This document shows, piece by piece, positions 26,380-35,434 of a stretch of DNA of 64,000 nucleotides (position 1 is its first letter; each line of letters opens with the position of its first letter). The notes under the pieces are model-generated. The model was not told the DNA's origin and did not search any database. It saw only the letters and a list, made by a program, of their open reading frames with translations. The position numbers and the translations under genes are program-made. Origin of the DNA: Lachnospiraceae bacterium (GTDB lineage: Bacteria; Bacillota; Clostridia; Lachnospirales; Lachnospiraceae). The stretch is taken from NCBI GenBank assembly GCA_017617545.1, contig JAFZVZ010000014.1:1-64000 (forward strand). The letters are read 5' to 3'.

Positions 26380-27381
26380 ATGTCGAAGATCAGTGTGCTC
26401 GGCGCGGGAACGTGGGGAACCGCACTCGCGATCGAGCTTGCGAACAAAGGCCAGGAGGTGACCCTCTGGTCTGCCGTGGAGCGTGAGATCAACGCGCTTG
26501 CCTCAGACCGCAAGAACATTCCGAATCTGCCGGGAGCCGAGCTTCCGGAGTCGGTGTATCTGACCACGGATCTCGCGGAGGCGTGCGATGATGAGGAGAT
26601 CCTTGTGTGTGCGGTGGCATCCCCGTACGTGCGCAGCACGGCGGCAAAGATCCGCCAATACTGCAAGAAGGGACAGATCATCGTCAACGTCAGCAAGGGT
26701 ATTGAGGAGAAGACGCTTCTCACGATGACGCAGATCATTGCGGATGAGATCCCGGGTGCTAAGGTGGCGGTTCTGTCCGGACCGAGCCACGCGGAGGAGG
26801 TCAGCCGCGGAATTCCGACGGCGGTTGTCGTCGGCGCGGAGAACCGCAGGGTTGCCAAGATCGTGCAGGAGGCATTTTTCTCTGAGATGTTCCGCGTGTA
26901 CACGAGCGATGACGTCATCGGCATCGAGATCGGCGGATCTCTCAAGAACGTGATCGCGCTTGCCGCGGGTATCGCGGACGGTCTGGGCTTCGGCGACAAC
27001 ACGAAGGCCGCGCTGATGACGCGCGGTATCGCGGAGATCGCTCGCCTCGGTGTCAAGATGGGTGGCCGCGAGGAGACCTTTGCAGGACTCTCCGGCGTAG
27101 GCGATCTGATCGTTACGTGCGCAAGTAATCACAGCCGCAACCACAATGCGGGTTTCCTAATCGGACAGGGTAAGACCTGCGAGGAGGCCATGAAAGAGGT
27201 CAACCAGGTTGTTGAGGGCGTCAACAGCGCGAAGGCGGCGCTGAAGCTGGGCCGGAAATACCGGGTGAGCCTTCCGATCGTACAGGAAGTCAACGACGTG
27301 CTGTTTAACGGTGAGTCGGTACGCGAATCTCTTATGGATCTGCTTCGGAGAAATCCTACGGCGGAGTACCGCAGAAAATAG
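26380..27381 (+). CDS. gpsA: Glycerol-3-phosphate dehydrogenase [NAD(P)+]
   Basis: GpsA reduces dihydroxyacetone phosphate to glycerol-3-phosphate for lipid synthesis. The 333 residues begin with the Rossmann motif SVLGAGTWGTALA. The catalytic-region pattern GGSLKNVIALAAGIADGLGFGDNTKAALMTRG follows, then GVGDLIVTC. The ATG at 26380 has AAGGAGG nine bases upstream; an in-frame ATG inside plsY would add 18 unrelated residues. It is functionally paired with plsY. Confidence 0.97.
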   Translation: MSKISVLGAGTWGTALAIELANKGQEVTLWSAVEREINALASDRKNIPNLPGAELPESVYLTTDLAEACDDEEILVCAVASPYVRSTAAKIRQYCKKGQIIVNVSKGIEEKTLLTMTQIIADEIPGAKVAVLSGPSHAEEVSRGIPTAVVVGAENRRVAKIVQEAFFSEMFRVYTSDDVIGIEIGGSLKNVIALAAGIADGLGFGDNTKAALMTRGIAEIARLGVKMGGREETFAGLSGVGDLIVTCASNHSRNHNAGFLIGQGKTCEEAMKEVNQVVEGVNSAKAALKLGRKYRVSLPIVQEVNDVLFNGESVRESLMDLLRRNPTAEYRRK

Positions 27382-27387
27382 GTTACC

Positions 27388-28191
27388 ATGACTAAGAATC
27401 AGATGCTGACAATCGAACTCGTCGTGATAGCGGTTCTTGTGCTGCTTCTGGCTCTGAAACTTCAACACAAGTCGGAGCGCAATGAGTGGCTCGAGGAAGG
27501 TGAGCACGGTGTCGCCGAGGTGTCGGAGGACGGCAGGACGATCAAGACTCCGGACGGCCGGATCATTATCGTCAACGACGGTACCGAACCCACGGGGACT
27601 GTGAATCCGCAGAATCCCACACCGACCCCGGGCGAAACGTACATGACGGATGAGGAGCGCAAGGTTGCCGCGCTTTCGGCGGATGACCTTGCCCGTTATC
27701 GTGCTGCGACGACATACGAGGTGCCGGACAATATCGCGTTCGCCAAGGTGCAGGAATCGCTGAGCGTGCGTGAGAAGGCGGACGGCGATTCGAAACAGGT
27801 CGGCACACTCGGGCCGTACAACTACTGCATTCTGGAATCCGTTGAGGGCGAGTGGGCGAAGATCACCTCGGGAAGCATCAGCGGATACTGCCGTGTGAGT
27901 TATCTCATGACGGGAGAGGAAGCGATGCTGTACGCGAAGGAGACCGTGCAGTGCACGGCGAAGGCGACCGCGGGAGCGAATATCCGTTCCGCTCCGACGA
28001 CGCAGGCGGACAACATTGTGGGCTCGGCTAAGACCGGAGACAAGTTCAAGGTTACGAAGGCGGCCGTGCTGAGCGATGATCCGGAAGCACCGTTATTTGT
28101 GGAGATTGAGAAAGGGGATGCGCTTGCCTACATTGCACTCGGAAAGGTCGAGATCAGCTATGGCTGGACAGCAGGCAAAGCGACAAAGTGA
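27388..28191 (+). CDS. Membrane-anchored SH3-domain protein
   Basis: This 267-residue protein has one N-terminal membrane segment (about 7-25), an acidic linker with PTPTPGE, and two bacterial SH3-like repeats. The first (about 112-175) is AKVQESLSVREKADGDSKQVGTL and the second (about 188-260) is CTAKATAGANIRSAPTTQ. Such domains usually bind cell-wall peptides, so it probably sits outside the membrane facing peptidoglycan. No catalytic domain is present. It starts 6 bases after gpsA without a clear ribosome-binding site. The exact role is unknown. Confidence 0.8.
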   Translation: MTKNQMLTIELVVIAVLVLLLALKLQHKSERNEWLEEGEHGVAEVSEDGRTIKTPDGRIIIVNDGTEPTGTVNPQNPTPTPGETYMTDEERKVAALSADDLARYRAATTYEVPDNIAFAKVQESLSVREKADGDSKQVGTLGPYNYCILESVEGEWAKITSGSISGYCRVSYLMTGEEAMLYAKETVQCTAKATAGANIRSAPTTQADNIVGSAKTGDKFKVTKAAVLSDDPEAPLFVEIEKGDALAYIALGKVEISYGWTAGKATK

Positions 28192-28200
28192 GGATAGAAT

Positions 28201-30180
28201 ATGAGTTTTGAACCGATCTGGTTGAAAAAAGCGATACTGCCGGGGCAACCCGGCTTTTCGTCGTATGTGAGGGGTGAAGGAATCGAGGCTTCCGTGGAGA
28301 GGGAGCTTGCGGTACTGCGCGGTCTGCGGGAGGATTTTACGTGGTCTTTCATGGTGACGGAGGCGCTTCCCGAGGAGGGCTATGAGATCCTTGTCGGGGA
28401 CGGCAAGGCGGATATTCTCGGAGGCTCGCAGGCCGGAGTTTTGTACGGTATTTTCGACGCGATGCGCCAGCTGATCCTGACAGACACCGTTGTGTCCGTA
28501 TCGGAGCGGCCGGTGTGTCCTTTGCGTATGCTGAATCATTGGGACAATGCGGACGGCTCGATCGAACGCGGTTACTCGGGAAATTCATTTTTCTTCCGTG
28601 ACCGTGAGTTGATCGTGGACGACCGCACTTTTTTCTACGCGCGCCTGTGCGCGAGCGTGGGAATCAACGCGACGGTCATCAACAACGTCAATGTTCACGA
28701 AGATGCGACGAAGCTGATCACGGATGAGTATCTGCCGAAGCTGCGCGAGATGGCGGAGTGCCTTGCCGCGTACGGCGTGAAGCTCTATATCTGCATCAAT
28801 TTTGCGGCGTCCATGCAGCTTGGAGGATGCCCGGTGTCCGACCCGCTCGACCTGGGTGTGATCGCGTTCTGGGAGAAGGCGGTCGCGCATGTGTACGAGG
28901 AGGTTCCGATGCTCGGAGGGTTCCTCGTCAAGGCGGACTCCGAGGGTCGTCCCGGACCGCACACATACGGACGCACGCAGGCGGACGGAGCCAACATGCT
29001 CGCGAGAGCGCTTGCTCCGTACGGCGGAAAGCTGATCTGGCGCTGCTTCGTGTACAACTGCTCCCAGGACTGGCGCGACACGAAGACCGACCGCGCGTGC
29101 GCGGCATACGACTATTTCCACCCGCTCGACGGCGCGTTTGACGACAATGTCATTTTGCAGGTCAAGAACGGACCTGTCGATTTCCAGGTGCGTGAGCCCG
29201 TGTCGCCGTTGTTCTGCGGCATGAAGCAGACGAACCTGATGCTCGAGGTTCAGGCGGCGCAGGAGTACACGGGACAGCAGAAGCATGTATGCTTCCTCGT
29301 GCCGATGTGGAAGGATGTCCTCAAGTTCCGCACGGCAGCGTACGAGGAAAATGACCGTGTCCGCGATATCATTTCCGGAGCTCATAAGAAGGGCGGAAAC
29401 TGCGGTATCGCAGCTGTGGCCAACACGGGCGATGACGAAAACTGGACCGGATCCGATTTTGCGGCCGCGAACTGGTACGGCTTCGGACGGCTCGCGTGGA
29501 ACCCGTCGCTCTCGGCGGAGCAGATCGCGGAGGAGTGGGCAGGGCTCACGTTCGGCGATGATCGGGAAGTCTCCGCGGTCGTCGTGAAAGTACTGCTCGC
29601 ATCGTATGGCATTTACGAGCGCTACACGGTGCCGCTCGGGATCGGCTGGATGTGCCAGCCGAACGTCCATTACGGGCCGAATGTCGAAGGGTATGAGTAT
29701 GACCGCTGGGGTACGTATCACCGCGCTTCCCACACCGCGATCGGTGTTGACCGTTCGTCGCGCGGAACGGGGTACGCGATGCAGTATTCGGAGAAGCTTG
29801 CAAAGCAGTATGACAATCCCGAGACGACGCCGATGGAGCTTTTACTGTTCTTCCACAGGCTGCCGTACAACTACGTTCTGCCGAACGGAAGCACGCTTAT
29901 ACAGTATATCTACGACACGCATTTTGAGGCGGTCGAGGAACTTCGAGGCCTCATAGCGTCCGTAGTTACGGTTCAGGGATTGATCCCTGAGAAGGAGTAC
30001 ACACGGATCATGGAGCGCTTTGCGATGCAGCTTGCATCCGCCAAGGAGTGGCGCGACCGGATCAACACGTACTTCTGCCGCATCAGCGGCATCGGTGACG
30101 CGAAACACCGCACGATTTATGCGGTTTCCGAGGAGGATATCACCTATCCGCCCGAGGAGGATACAGAGTATACTCTGTAA
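28201..30180 (+). CDS. Alpha-glucuronidase, glycoside hydrolase family 67
   Basis: This 659-residue inverting enzyme removes (4-O-methyl-)glucuronic acid from short xylo-oligosaccharides. GH67 marks include LNHWDNADGSIERGYSG, INATVINNVN, FLVKADSEGRPGPHTYGRT and the KNGPVDFQ and QEYTGQ regions. By alignment in mind with studied GH67 proteins, E248 should be the general acid and D327 and E355 the base pair. There is no signal peptide, so it acts on imported aldouronic acids. uxuA and uxuB follow at 29 and 38 bases, and process the released glucuronate after isomerisation by UxaC (right edge). Confidence 0.95.
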   Translation: MSFEPIWLKKAILPGQPGFSSYVRGEGIEASVERELAVLRGLREDFTWSFMVTEALPEEGYEILVGDGKADILGGSQAGVLYGIFDAMRQLILTDTVVSVSERPVCPLRMLNHWDNADGSIERGYSGNSFFFRDRELIVDDRTFFYARLCASVGINATVINNVNVHEDATKLITDEYLPKLREMAECLAAYGVKLYICINFAASMQLGGCPVSDPLDLGVIAFWEKAVAHVYEEVPMLGGFLVKADSEGRPGPHTYGRTQADGANMLARALAPYGGKLIWRCFVYNCSQDWRDTKTDRACAAYDYFHPLDGAFDDNVILQVKNGPVDFQVREPVSPLFCGMKQTNLMLEVQAAQEYTGQQKHVCFLVPMWKDVLKFRTAAYEENDRVRDIISGAHKKGGNCGIAAVANTGDDENWTGSDFAAANWYGFGRLAWNPSLSAEQIAEEWAGLTFGDDREVSAVVVKVLLASYGIYERYTVPLGIGWMCQPNVHYGPNVEGYEYDRWGTYHRASHTAIGVDRSSRGTGYAMQYSEKLAKQYDNPETTPMELLLFFHRLPYNYVLPNGSTLIQYIYDTHFEAVEELRGLIASVVTVQGLIPEKEYTRIMERFAMQLASAKEWRDRINTYFCRISGIGDAKHRTIYAVSEEDITYPPEEDTEYTL

Positions 30181-30209
30181 AGATTACACGCAGACAGGAG
30201 AACAAAACT

Positions 30210-31292
30210 ATGGACATGACATTGCGCTGGTACGGAAAAGACATGGACAGCGTTACACTCAGACAGATCCGCCAGATCCCCGGAGTGAAGGGAGTGATCT
30301 CATCGCTCCACAAGGTTCCGGCTGGAGAGGCATGGACCTATGAGCAGGTGAAGGAACTCAAGGATGAGATCGAGGCGGAGGGCCTCAAGCTCATCGGTAT
30401 CGAGAGCATCAACGTGCACGAGGATATCAAGCTCGGCGCGCCGACAAGAGACATGTACATTGAGAACTACTGCAAGTCGCTCGAGGCTGTCGGCAAGAAC
30501 GATATTCACCTTGTGTGCTACAACTTCATGCCGATCTTCGACTGGACGAGAACCGATCTCGCGCAGCCGCTTCCGGACGGTTCGACCGCGCTTGCGTACG
30601 ACTCGAACCTGATCGACGGCATCGACCCGAACACGATGTTCGAGCGCATGGAGAAGGCGAGCGGCGGCTACATCCTTCCCGGCTGGGAGCCGAACCGCAA
30701 GGACGAGATCAAGGAGCTGTTCGAGCGCTACAAGGGCGTGACCGCGGACGATCTCATGAACAACTTCAAGTACTTCCTCGACGGCATCATGCCGACCTGC
30801 GAGAAATACAAGATCAAGATGGCGGTTCATCCGGACGATCCCGCGTGGAGCGTGTTCGGTCTGCCGCGCATCGTTACGAGCGAGAAGGCGCTTGAGACGA
30901 TCGCGTCCCTGAACCCGTCGATCTACAACGGCTTTACGCTGTGCACGGGATCCCTTGGGTCGAATTTGGAAAATGACCTCCCGCACGTGATCCGCAACGA
31001 GAAGATCGCGCCGAGAATTCATTTTGCGCATCTGAGAAATATCAAGTTTGAGGCGCCCGGCGTGTTCCACGAGAGCAGCCACCTGTCCTCGGACGGACAG
31101 TTCGACATGTACGAAATCGTGAAGGCTCTGCAGGAGGTCGGCTTTGACGGCGTGATCCGCCCCGATCACGGCCGCATGATCTGGGATGAGGTCGCGAGAC
31201 CGGGCTACGGCCTGTACGACCGCGCTTTGGGTGTCGCGTACTTAAACGGTCTCTGGGAGGCCATCGACAAGAGCGGCGCGGCCCGCAAATGA
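30210..31292 (+). CDS. uxuA: Mannonate dehydratase
   Basis: UxuA dehydrates D-mannonate to 2-keto-3-deoxygluconate in hexuronate breakdown. The 360 residues form a TIM-barrel with metal-ligand regions such as KMAVHPDDPAWSVFGLPRI, TLCTGSLGSN, IHFAHLRNIKFE and GVIRPDHGRM. It is preceded by ACAGGAGAAC and lies between the GH67 gene and uxuB in an evident operon. No hexuronate regulator or transporter is adjacent in this window. Confidence 0.97.
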   Translation: MDMTLRWYGKDMDSVTLRQIRQIPGVKGVISSLHKVPAGEAWTYEQVKELKDEIEAEGLKLIGIESINVHEDIKLGAPTRDMYIENYCKSLEAVGKNDIHLVCYNFMPIFDWTRTDLAQPLPDGSTALAYDSNLIDGIDPNTMFERMEKASGGYILPGWEPNRKDEIKELFERYKGVTADDLMNNFKYFLDGIMPTCEKYKIKMAVHPDDPAWSVFGLPRIVTSEKALETIASLNPSIYNGFTLCTGSLGSNLENDLPHVIRNEKIAPRIHFAHLRNIKFEAPGVFHESSHLSSDGQFDMYEIVKALQEVGFDGVIRPDHGRMIWDEVARPGYGLYDRALGVAYLNGLWEAIDKSGAARK

Positions 31293-31330
31293 TCGGACAA
31301 TTTCGGTGAGAATACAGGAGTGCAAAAGCA

Positions 31331-32938
31331 ATGAGACTTGTTGATATCGTAAAGCCCGAAAACAGGGCAGAGTGGGAGGCGAAAGGATACGTGCTTCCGC
31401 AGTATGACCGCGAGGCGATGATCGCGCGCACCAGGGAGAACCCGACGTGGATCCACTTCGGCGCGGGGAACATTTTCCGTGCCTTCCCGGCGGCGGTTCT
31501 GGAGGGTATGTTGAACCGCGGCGAGGCCGACACGGGCGTGATCGTTGCGGAAGGATTTGACTATGACATCATCGACATGGCATACCGGCCGTATGATGAC
31601 CTGAGCCTCCTCGTCGTGCTGAAGGCCGACGGAAGCATCGAGAAGCGCGTGGTCGGAAGCGTGGCGGAGAGCCTGAAGGCGGACACGGCGTCGGAGGACT
31701 TCGACAGACTGTGTGAGATTTTCCGCAACCCTTCGCTTCAGATGGTGACGTTCACGATCACGGAGAAAGGGTATTCCCTGTGGCAGGCGGACGGCTCGTA
31801 CAACCGCGCGGCTGCCGAGGATTTTAACGGTCGCGGCCTGAAGCCGCAGACCGCGATGGGCAAGGTGACGGCCCTGTTGTGGGAGCGCTTCAAGGCGGGC
31901 GCGTACCCGATCACGATGTCGAGCATGGACAACTGCTCGCACAACGGCGACAAGCTCTCGAAGGCAGTCTTCACGTATGCGCGCGAGTGGTGCCGCCAGG
32001 GTCTGGTGAGCGGCGAGTTCGTCGCGTGGCTGGAGCGCAGCGGCAAGGTTGCGTTCCCGTGGAGCATGATCGACAAGATCACCCCGAGACCCGACGCGAA
32101 GGTGCAGGAGATGCTCGCGGCAGACGGGTTTGAGGACAACAATATCATCATCACGGGCTTTAAGACATACACGGCGCCTTTTGTCAACGCCGAGGAGACA
32201 GAGTACCTCGTCGTCGAGGACACGTTCCCGAACGGCCGTCCCGCGCTTGAGAAGGGCGGCGTGCTGTACACCGACCGCGAGACCGTCGACAAGGTCGAGA
32301 AGATGAAGGTGTGCACGTGTTTAAATCCGCTTCACACCGCGCTCGCGATCTACGGCTGCATGCTCGGCTACACGCTGATCTCCGAGGAGATGAAGGATCC
32401 CGAGCTGTCGAAGCTCGTCACCCGCATGGGGTACGAGGAGGCAATGCCTGTCGTGGTCAACCCCGGCATCCTGAAGCCGGAGGATTTCATCGGCGCGGTT
32501 CTCACGAAGCGTCTGCCGAACCCGTTCATGCCGGACGCGCCGCAGCGTATCGCGACGGACACGTCGCAGAAGCTGCCGATCCGTTTCGGCGAGACGCTGA
32601 AGGCTTACGTTGCGAACGGTCTCGACCTCTCGAAGCTTTCGCTGATCCCGCTTGTGCTTGCCGGTTACGCGCGGTATCTGCGCGGCCTCGATGACAACGG
32701 AAACGCGTTCGAGCAGAGCCCGGATCCGCTTCTCGCGGAGCTTTCGGAGATCGTCTCGGGGCTGTCGCTCGGCGGTGATAATGACTTTACATGCCTGCGA
32801 AAGCTGTACTCACGCAGCGACGTCTTCGGCGTGGATCTCTACGAGATCGGGATCGGAGAGCGCGTGGAGGAGCTTGCGAAGGAGCTGTACGCCGGTGTCG
32901 GCGCGATCCGCAGCACGCTTCGGAAATATGTCGCGTAA
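31331..32938 (+). CDS. uxuB: Fructuronate reductase (mannitol dehydrogenase family)
   Basis: This NADH-dependent enzyme should reduce D-fructuronate to D-mannonate, the step before UxuA. The 535 residues contain the N-terminal nucleotide-binding domain (WIHFGAGNIFRAFPAAVLEGML) and the C-terminal mannitol-dehydrogenase domain, with KVCTCLNPLHTALA near residue 330 holding the probable catalytic Asn and His. Other polyol dehydrogenases share this fold, but the direct neighbourhood of uxuA and GH67 points to fructuronate. ACAGGAG lies upstream of the ATG. Confidence 0.93.
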   Translation: MRLVDIVKPENRAEWEAKGYVLPQYDREAMIARTRENPTWIHFGAGNIFRAFPAAVLEGMLNRGEADTGVIVAEGFDYDIIDMAYRPYDDLSLLVVLKADGSIEKRVVGSVAESLKADTASEDFDRLCEIFRNPSLQMVTFTITEKGYSLWQADGSYNRAAAEDFNGRGLKPQTAMGKVTALLWERFKAGAYPITMSSMDNCSHNGDKLSKAVFTYAREWCRQGLVSGEFVAWLERSGKVAFPWSMIDKITPRPDAKVQEMLAADGFEDNNIIITGFKTYTAPFVNAEETEYLVVEDTFPNGRPALEKGGVLYTDRETVDKVEKMKVCTCLNPLHTALAIYGCMLGYTLISEEMKDPELSKLVTRMGYEEAMPVVVNPGILKPEDFIGAVLTKRLPNPFMPDAPQRIATDTSQKLPIRFGETLKAYVANGLDLSKLSLIPLVLAGYARYLRGLDDNGNAFEQSPDPLLAELSEIVSGLSLGGDNDFTCLRKLYSRSDVFGVDLYEIGIGERVEELAKELYAGVGAIRSTLRKYVA

Positions 32939-32993
32939 CGGAAAGAGCATGTGTTCCGGCGAATAGAAACATTTTCAGGGGGAAGAAAGTTAC

Positions 32994-34667
32994 ATGAAAA
33001 CCGGACTGATCATCATCGGGATCCTGGCAGCGCTCACGGCGTTCGGCTTCTATGACCGGTTCCGCCGTATGCGTGAGCTTCGGAAGCGCCTGATCGCGGA
33101 ATTCGGCGCGGCGAAGACGAAGGACATCCCGCAGAAGCGCTTCGAGTCACTCGGCGCGTACCGCGATTCACTGTTCCAAAGGACGTACGACATCGATGAG
33201 ATCACGTGGAACGATCTGGAGCTTGACCGCGTGTTCAAGTCGATCAACCGCACCTGCAGCTCGGTCGGCGAGGAGTACCTGTACGCCGCGATGTTCCGTC
33301 CCGAGTTCTGCGAGGACGAGCTGAAGCGACGCGAGGAGCTGACGAAGCTGTTCTCCGAGAACGAGGACGTGCGCATCAACACGCAGATCGCGCTGTCGGA
33401 CATGGGCAAGCTTCACAATGTGTCGCTGTACCAGTATCTCACGAGCTTTGACGGCGTCAAGGAGGATTCCAATCTGCTGCATCTGCTGCCGATTTTGGGG
33501 TATATCGCGAGCATTGTGCTCGGTATCCTCGGACATCCTCTGTTGTGTTCCGCGGTCGCGGTCGTGAGCGTCGGATACAGCATCGTCTCGTACTACGTGC
33601 GGAAGGGCTCGATCGAGGCGTATCTGCAGGCTCTCATGTTTGTGAGCCGCTGGATCGGCAACATCGGACGGATGCGTAGAGACATTCACGCGCCCGGCAC
33701 GGTGCTCGAGCTTGAACTCGAGGGACTTGAGGAGCAGGCGAAAGCATTTTCCTCTTTCCGGAGAGGCTCCTGGCTGCTCGCAGCGACGAACGCGTCCGGC
33801 GGAGACCCGGCGCAGATGATCCTGGATTACCTGCGCATGCTGACGCATATCGATCTGATCAAGTTTAATCTGATGCACAGAAGTCTTGTGAACCGTACCG
33901 GTGAGATACGGAAAATGTTCGAGGACACCGGACGGCTGGATATGGCCATTGCCGTCGCCTCGTACCGCGCGTACCGCGGCAAGGACGGCTGGTGTCTGCC
34001 CGAGCTTACGCAGGATGAGACGCCGCTTGCGTTTGAGGGGCTGTGCCATCCGATGATCTCGGAACCGGTGCCGAATTCGCTGACCGCGGAGGGATGCGTA
34101 CTGCTGACCGGCAGCAACGCCTCCGGCAAATCGACATTCCTAAAGACGGTCGCGATCAACGCGCTGCTCGCGCAAACGATCCACACGGTCATCGGACGAT
34201 CCTACAAGGGTATGTACTACCGCATTCTTTCCTCGATGGCGCTCCGCGACGATCTCGCCGCGAAGGAGAGCTACTACATCGTGGAGATCCGCTCCCTGAA
34301 GCGCATCCTCGATGCTGCTGAGGAGAACGAGCCTGTGCTGTGCTTCGTTGACGAGGTGCTTCGAGGTACAAACACGGCGGAGCGTATCGCAGCGTCGAGC
34401 AACATTTTGCGCTACCTGGCGGAGAAGGGCGCGCACTGCTTCGCGGCCACACACGATCTTGAGCTCACGGAGATCCTGAAGGACTGCTTTGAGATGTATC
34501 ACTTCAGCGAGACCGTGACGGAGGAGACGCTTACGTTTGACTACACGCTCAAGGAGGGCAAGGCGACATCGCGCAACGCGATCCTGCTTCTTCGGTTATT
34601 CGGTTATCCGCAGAAGATCGTGGATGATGCAAGCAAGTCAGCGGAGGAGTTTCTGAACAGGAATTAA
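32994..34667 (+). CDS. Membrane-anchored MutS-like ATPase
   Basis: This 557-residue protein has only the C-terminal core and ATPase domain of the MutS superfamily: Walker A TGSNASGKST (near residue 369), a Walker B region LCFVDEVLRGTNTAERIAAS, and an ABC-like H-loop FAATHDLELTE. It lacks the mismatch-binding domain I and its FYE motif. Instead it has an N-terminal membrane segment (about 4-20) and a further hydrophobic pair (about 163-200). Similar proteins are often annotated MutS family, but mismatch repair is doubtful for this layout. Its position just before rnhA and true mutS may be chance or functional. Role unknown. Confidence 0.85.
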   Translation: MKTGLIIIGILAALTAFGFYDRFRRMRELRKRLIAEFGAAKTKDIPQKRFESLGAYRDSLFQRTYDIDEITWNDLELDRVFKSINRTCSSVGEEYLYAAMFRPEFCEDELKRREELTKLFSENEDVRINTQIALSDMGKLHNVSLYQYLTSFDGVKEDSNLLHLLPILGYIASIVLGILGHPLLCSAVAVVSVGYSIVSYYVRKGSIEAYLQALMFVSRWIGNIGRMRRDIHAPGTVLELELEGLEEQAKAFSSFRRGSWLLAATNASGGDPAQMILDYLRMLTHIDLIKFNLMHRSLVNRTGEIRKMFEDTGRLDMAIAVASYRAYRGKDGWCLPELTQDETPLAFEGLCHPMISEPVPNSLTAEGCVLLTGSNASGKSTFLKTVAINALLAQTIHTVIGRSYKGMYYRILSSMALRDDLAAKESYYIVEIRSLKRILDAAEENEPVLCFVDEVLRGTNTAERIAASSNILRYLAEKGAHCFAATHDLELTEILKDCFEMYHFSETVTEETLTFDYTLKEGKATSRNAILLLRLFGYPQKIVDDASKSAEEFLNRN

Positions 34668-34726
34668 CGGATTGAAAAGCGAGTGATCGCATGGTACGAG
34701 GAATCGAGTGAAACGAGGTGAACACT

Positions 34727-35428
34727 ATGCCTGATGTCACAATCTATACGGACGGTGCCGCGCGCGGCAACCCGAACGGACCCGGCGGTTACGGAGCCGT
34801 AGTCCGGTACACGGACGCGAGCGGGAAGGTTTTCGAGCGGGAGTATTCCGCGGGCTTTGCCGTCACGACGAACAACCGGATGGAGCTGATGGCGGCCATC
34901 GTCGCGCTCGAGAATCTGAAGGTTCCGTGCAACGTGACGCTGTACTCCGATTCGAAGTACCTCGTTGACGCATACAATGAGGGCTGGGTGTGGTACTGGC
35001 GCGAGCACGGGTACCGCAACAAGCAGGGCGATGCCGTGAAGAACACGGAGCTTTGGATGCGGCTGCTTGCGCAGACGGACCGGCATGAGGTCACGTTTGA
35101 GTGGGTGAAGGGACACAACGGTCATCCGGAAAATGAGCGCTGCGACGAGCTGGCAACCACCGCCGCGGACGGCGACACGCTGTACGTGGACGACGGCGGA
35201 GATCTTCGAGATCCGGTATTGTACACGGAGAAACAAGGGGGAGCGAAGAGCGCTTCCGACGGTAACGGCGCCGCCGGCGCAGGCGCGGATTTCTCGGATT
35301 ACAAGCCGGGCACGCTGTCGAAGGAGGCTTTGTTCGAGAAGATCGAAGCATTGCGCAACAGGATCGACGAGGAGATGGAACTTCTGGAGCGCATGGAAGA
35401 AGAATATTATTCGCAGGATGAGGAATAA
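34727..35428 (+). CDS. rnhA: Ribonuclease HI with C-terminal extension
   Basis: This endonuclease degrades the RNA strand of RNA-DNA hybrids. The catalytic core (residues 1-150) has the DEDD set D9, E53, D75 and D140 in [28 protein letters not shown] and [12 protein letters not shown] further 80 residues follow, first low-complexity (GAAGAGADF) and then a short Glu-rich coiled coil ([21 protein letters not shown]). The ATG at 34727 follows GAGGTG. mutS starts 6 bases after the stop. The extension is not part of the classic enzyme and may mediate an interaction. Confidence 0.94.
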   Translation: MPDVTIYTDGAARGNPNGPGGYGAVVRYTDASGKVFEREYSAGFAVTTNNRMELMAAIVALENLKVPCNVTLYSDSKYLVDAYNEGWVWYWREHGYRNKQGDAVKNTELWMRLLAQTDRHEVTFEWVKGHNGHPENERCDELATTAADGDTLYVDDGGDLRDPVLYTEKQGGAKSASDGNGAAGAGADFSDYKPGTLSKEALFEKIEALRNRIDEEMELLERMEEEYYSQDEE

Positions 35429-35434
35429 ACGATC

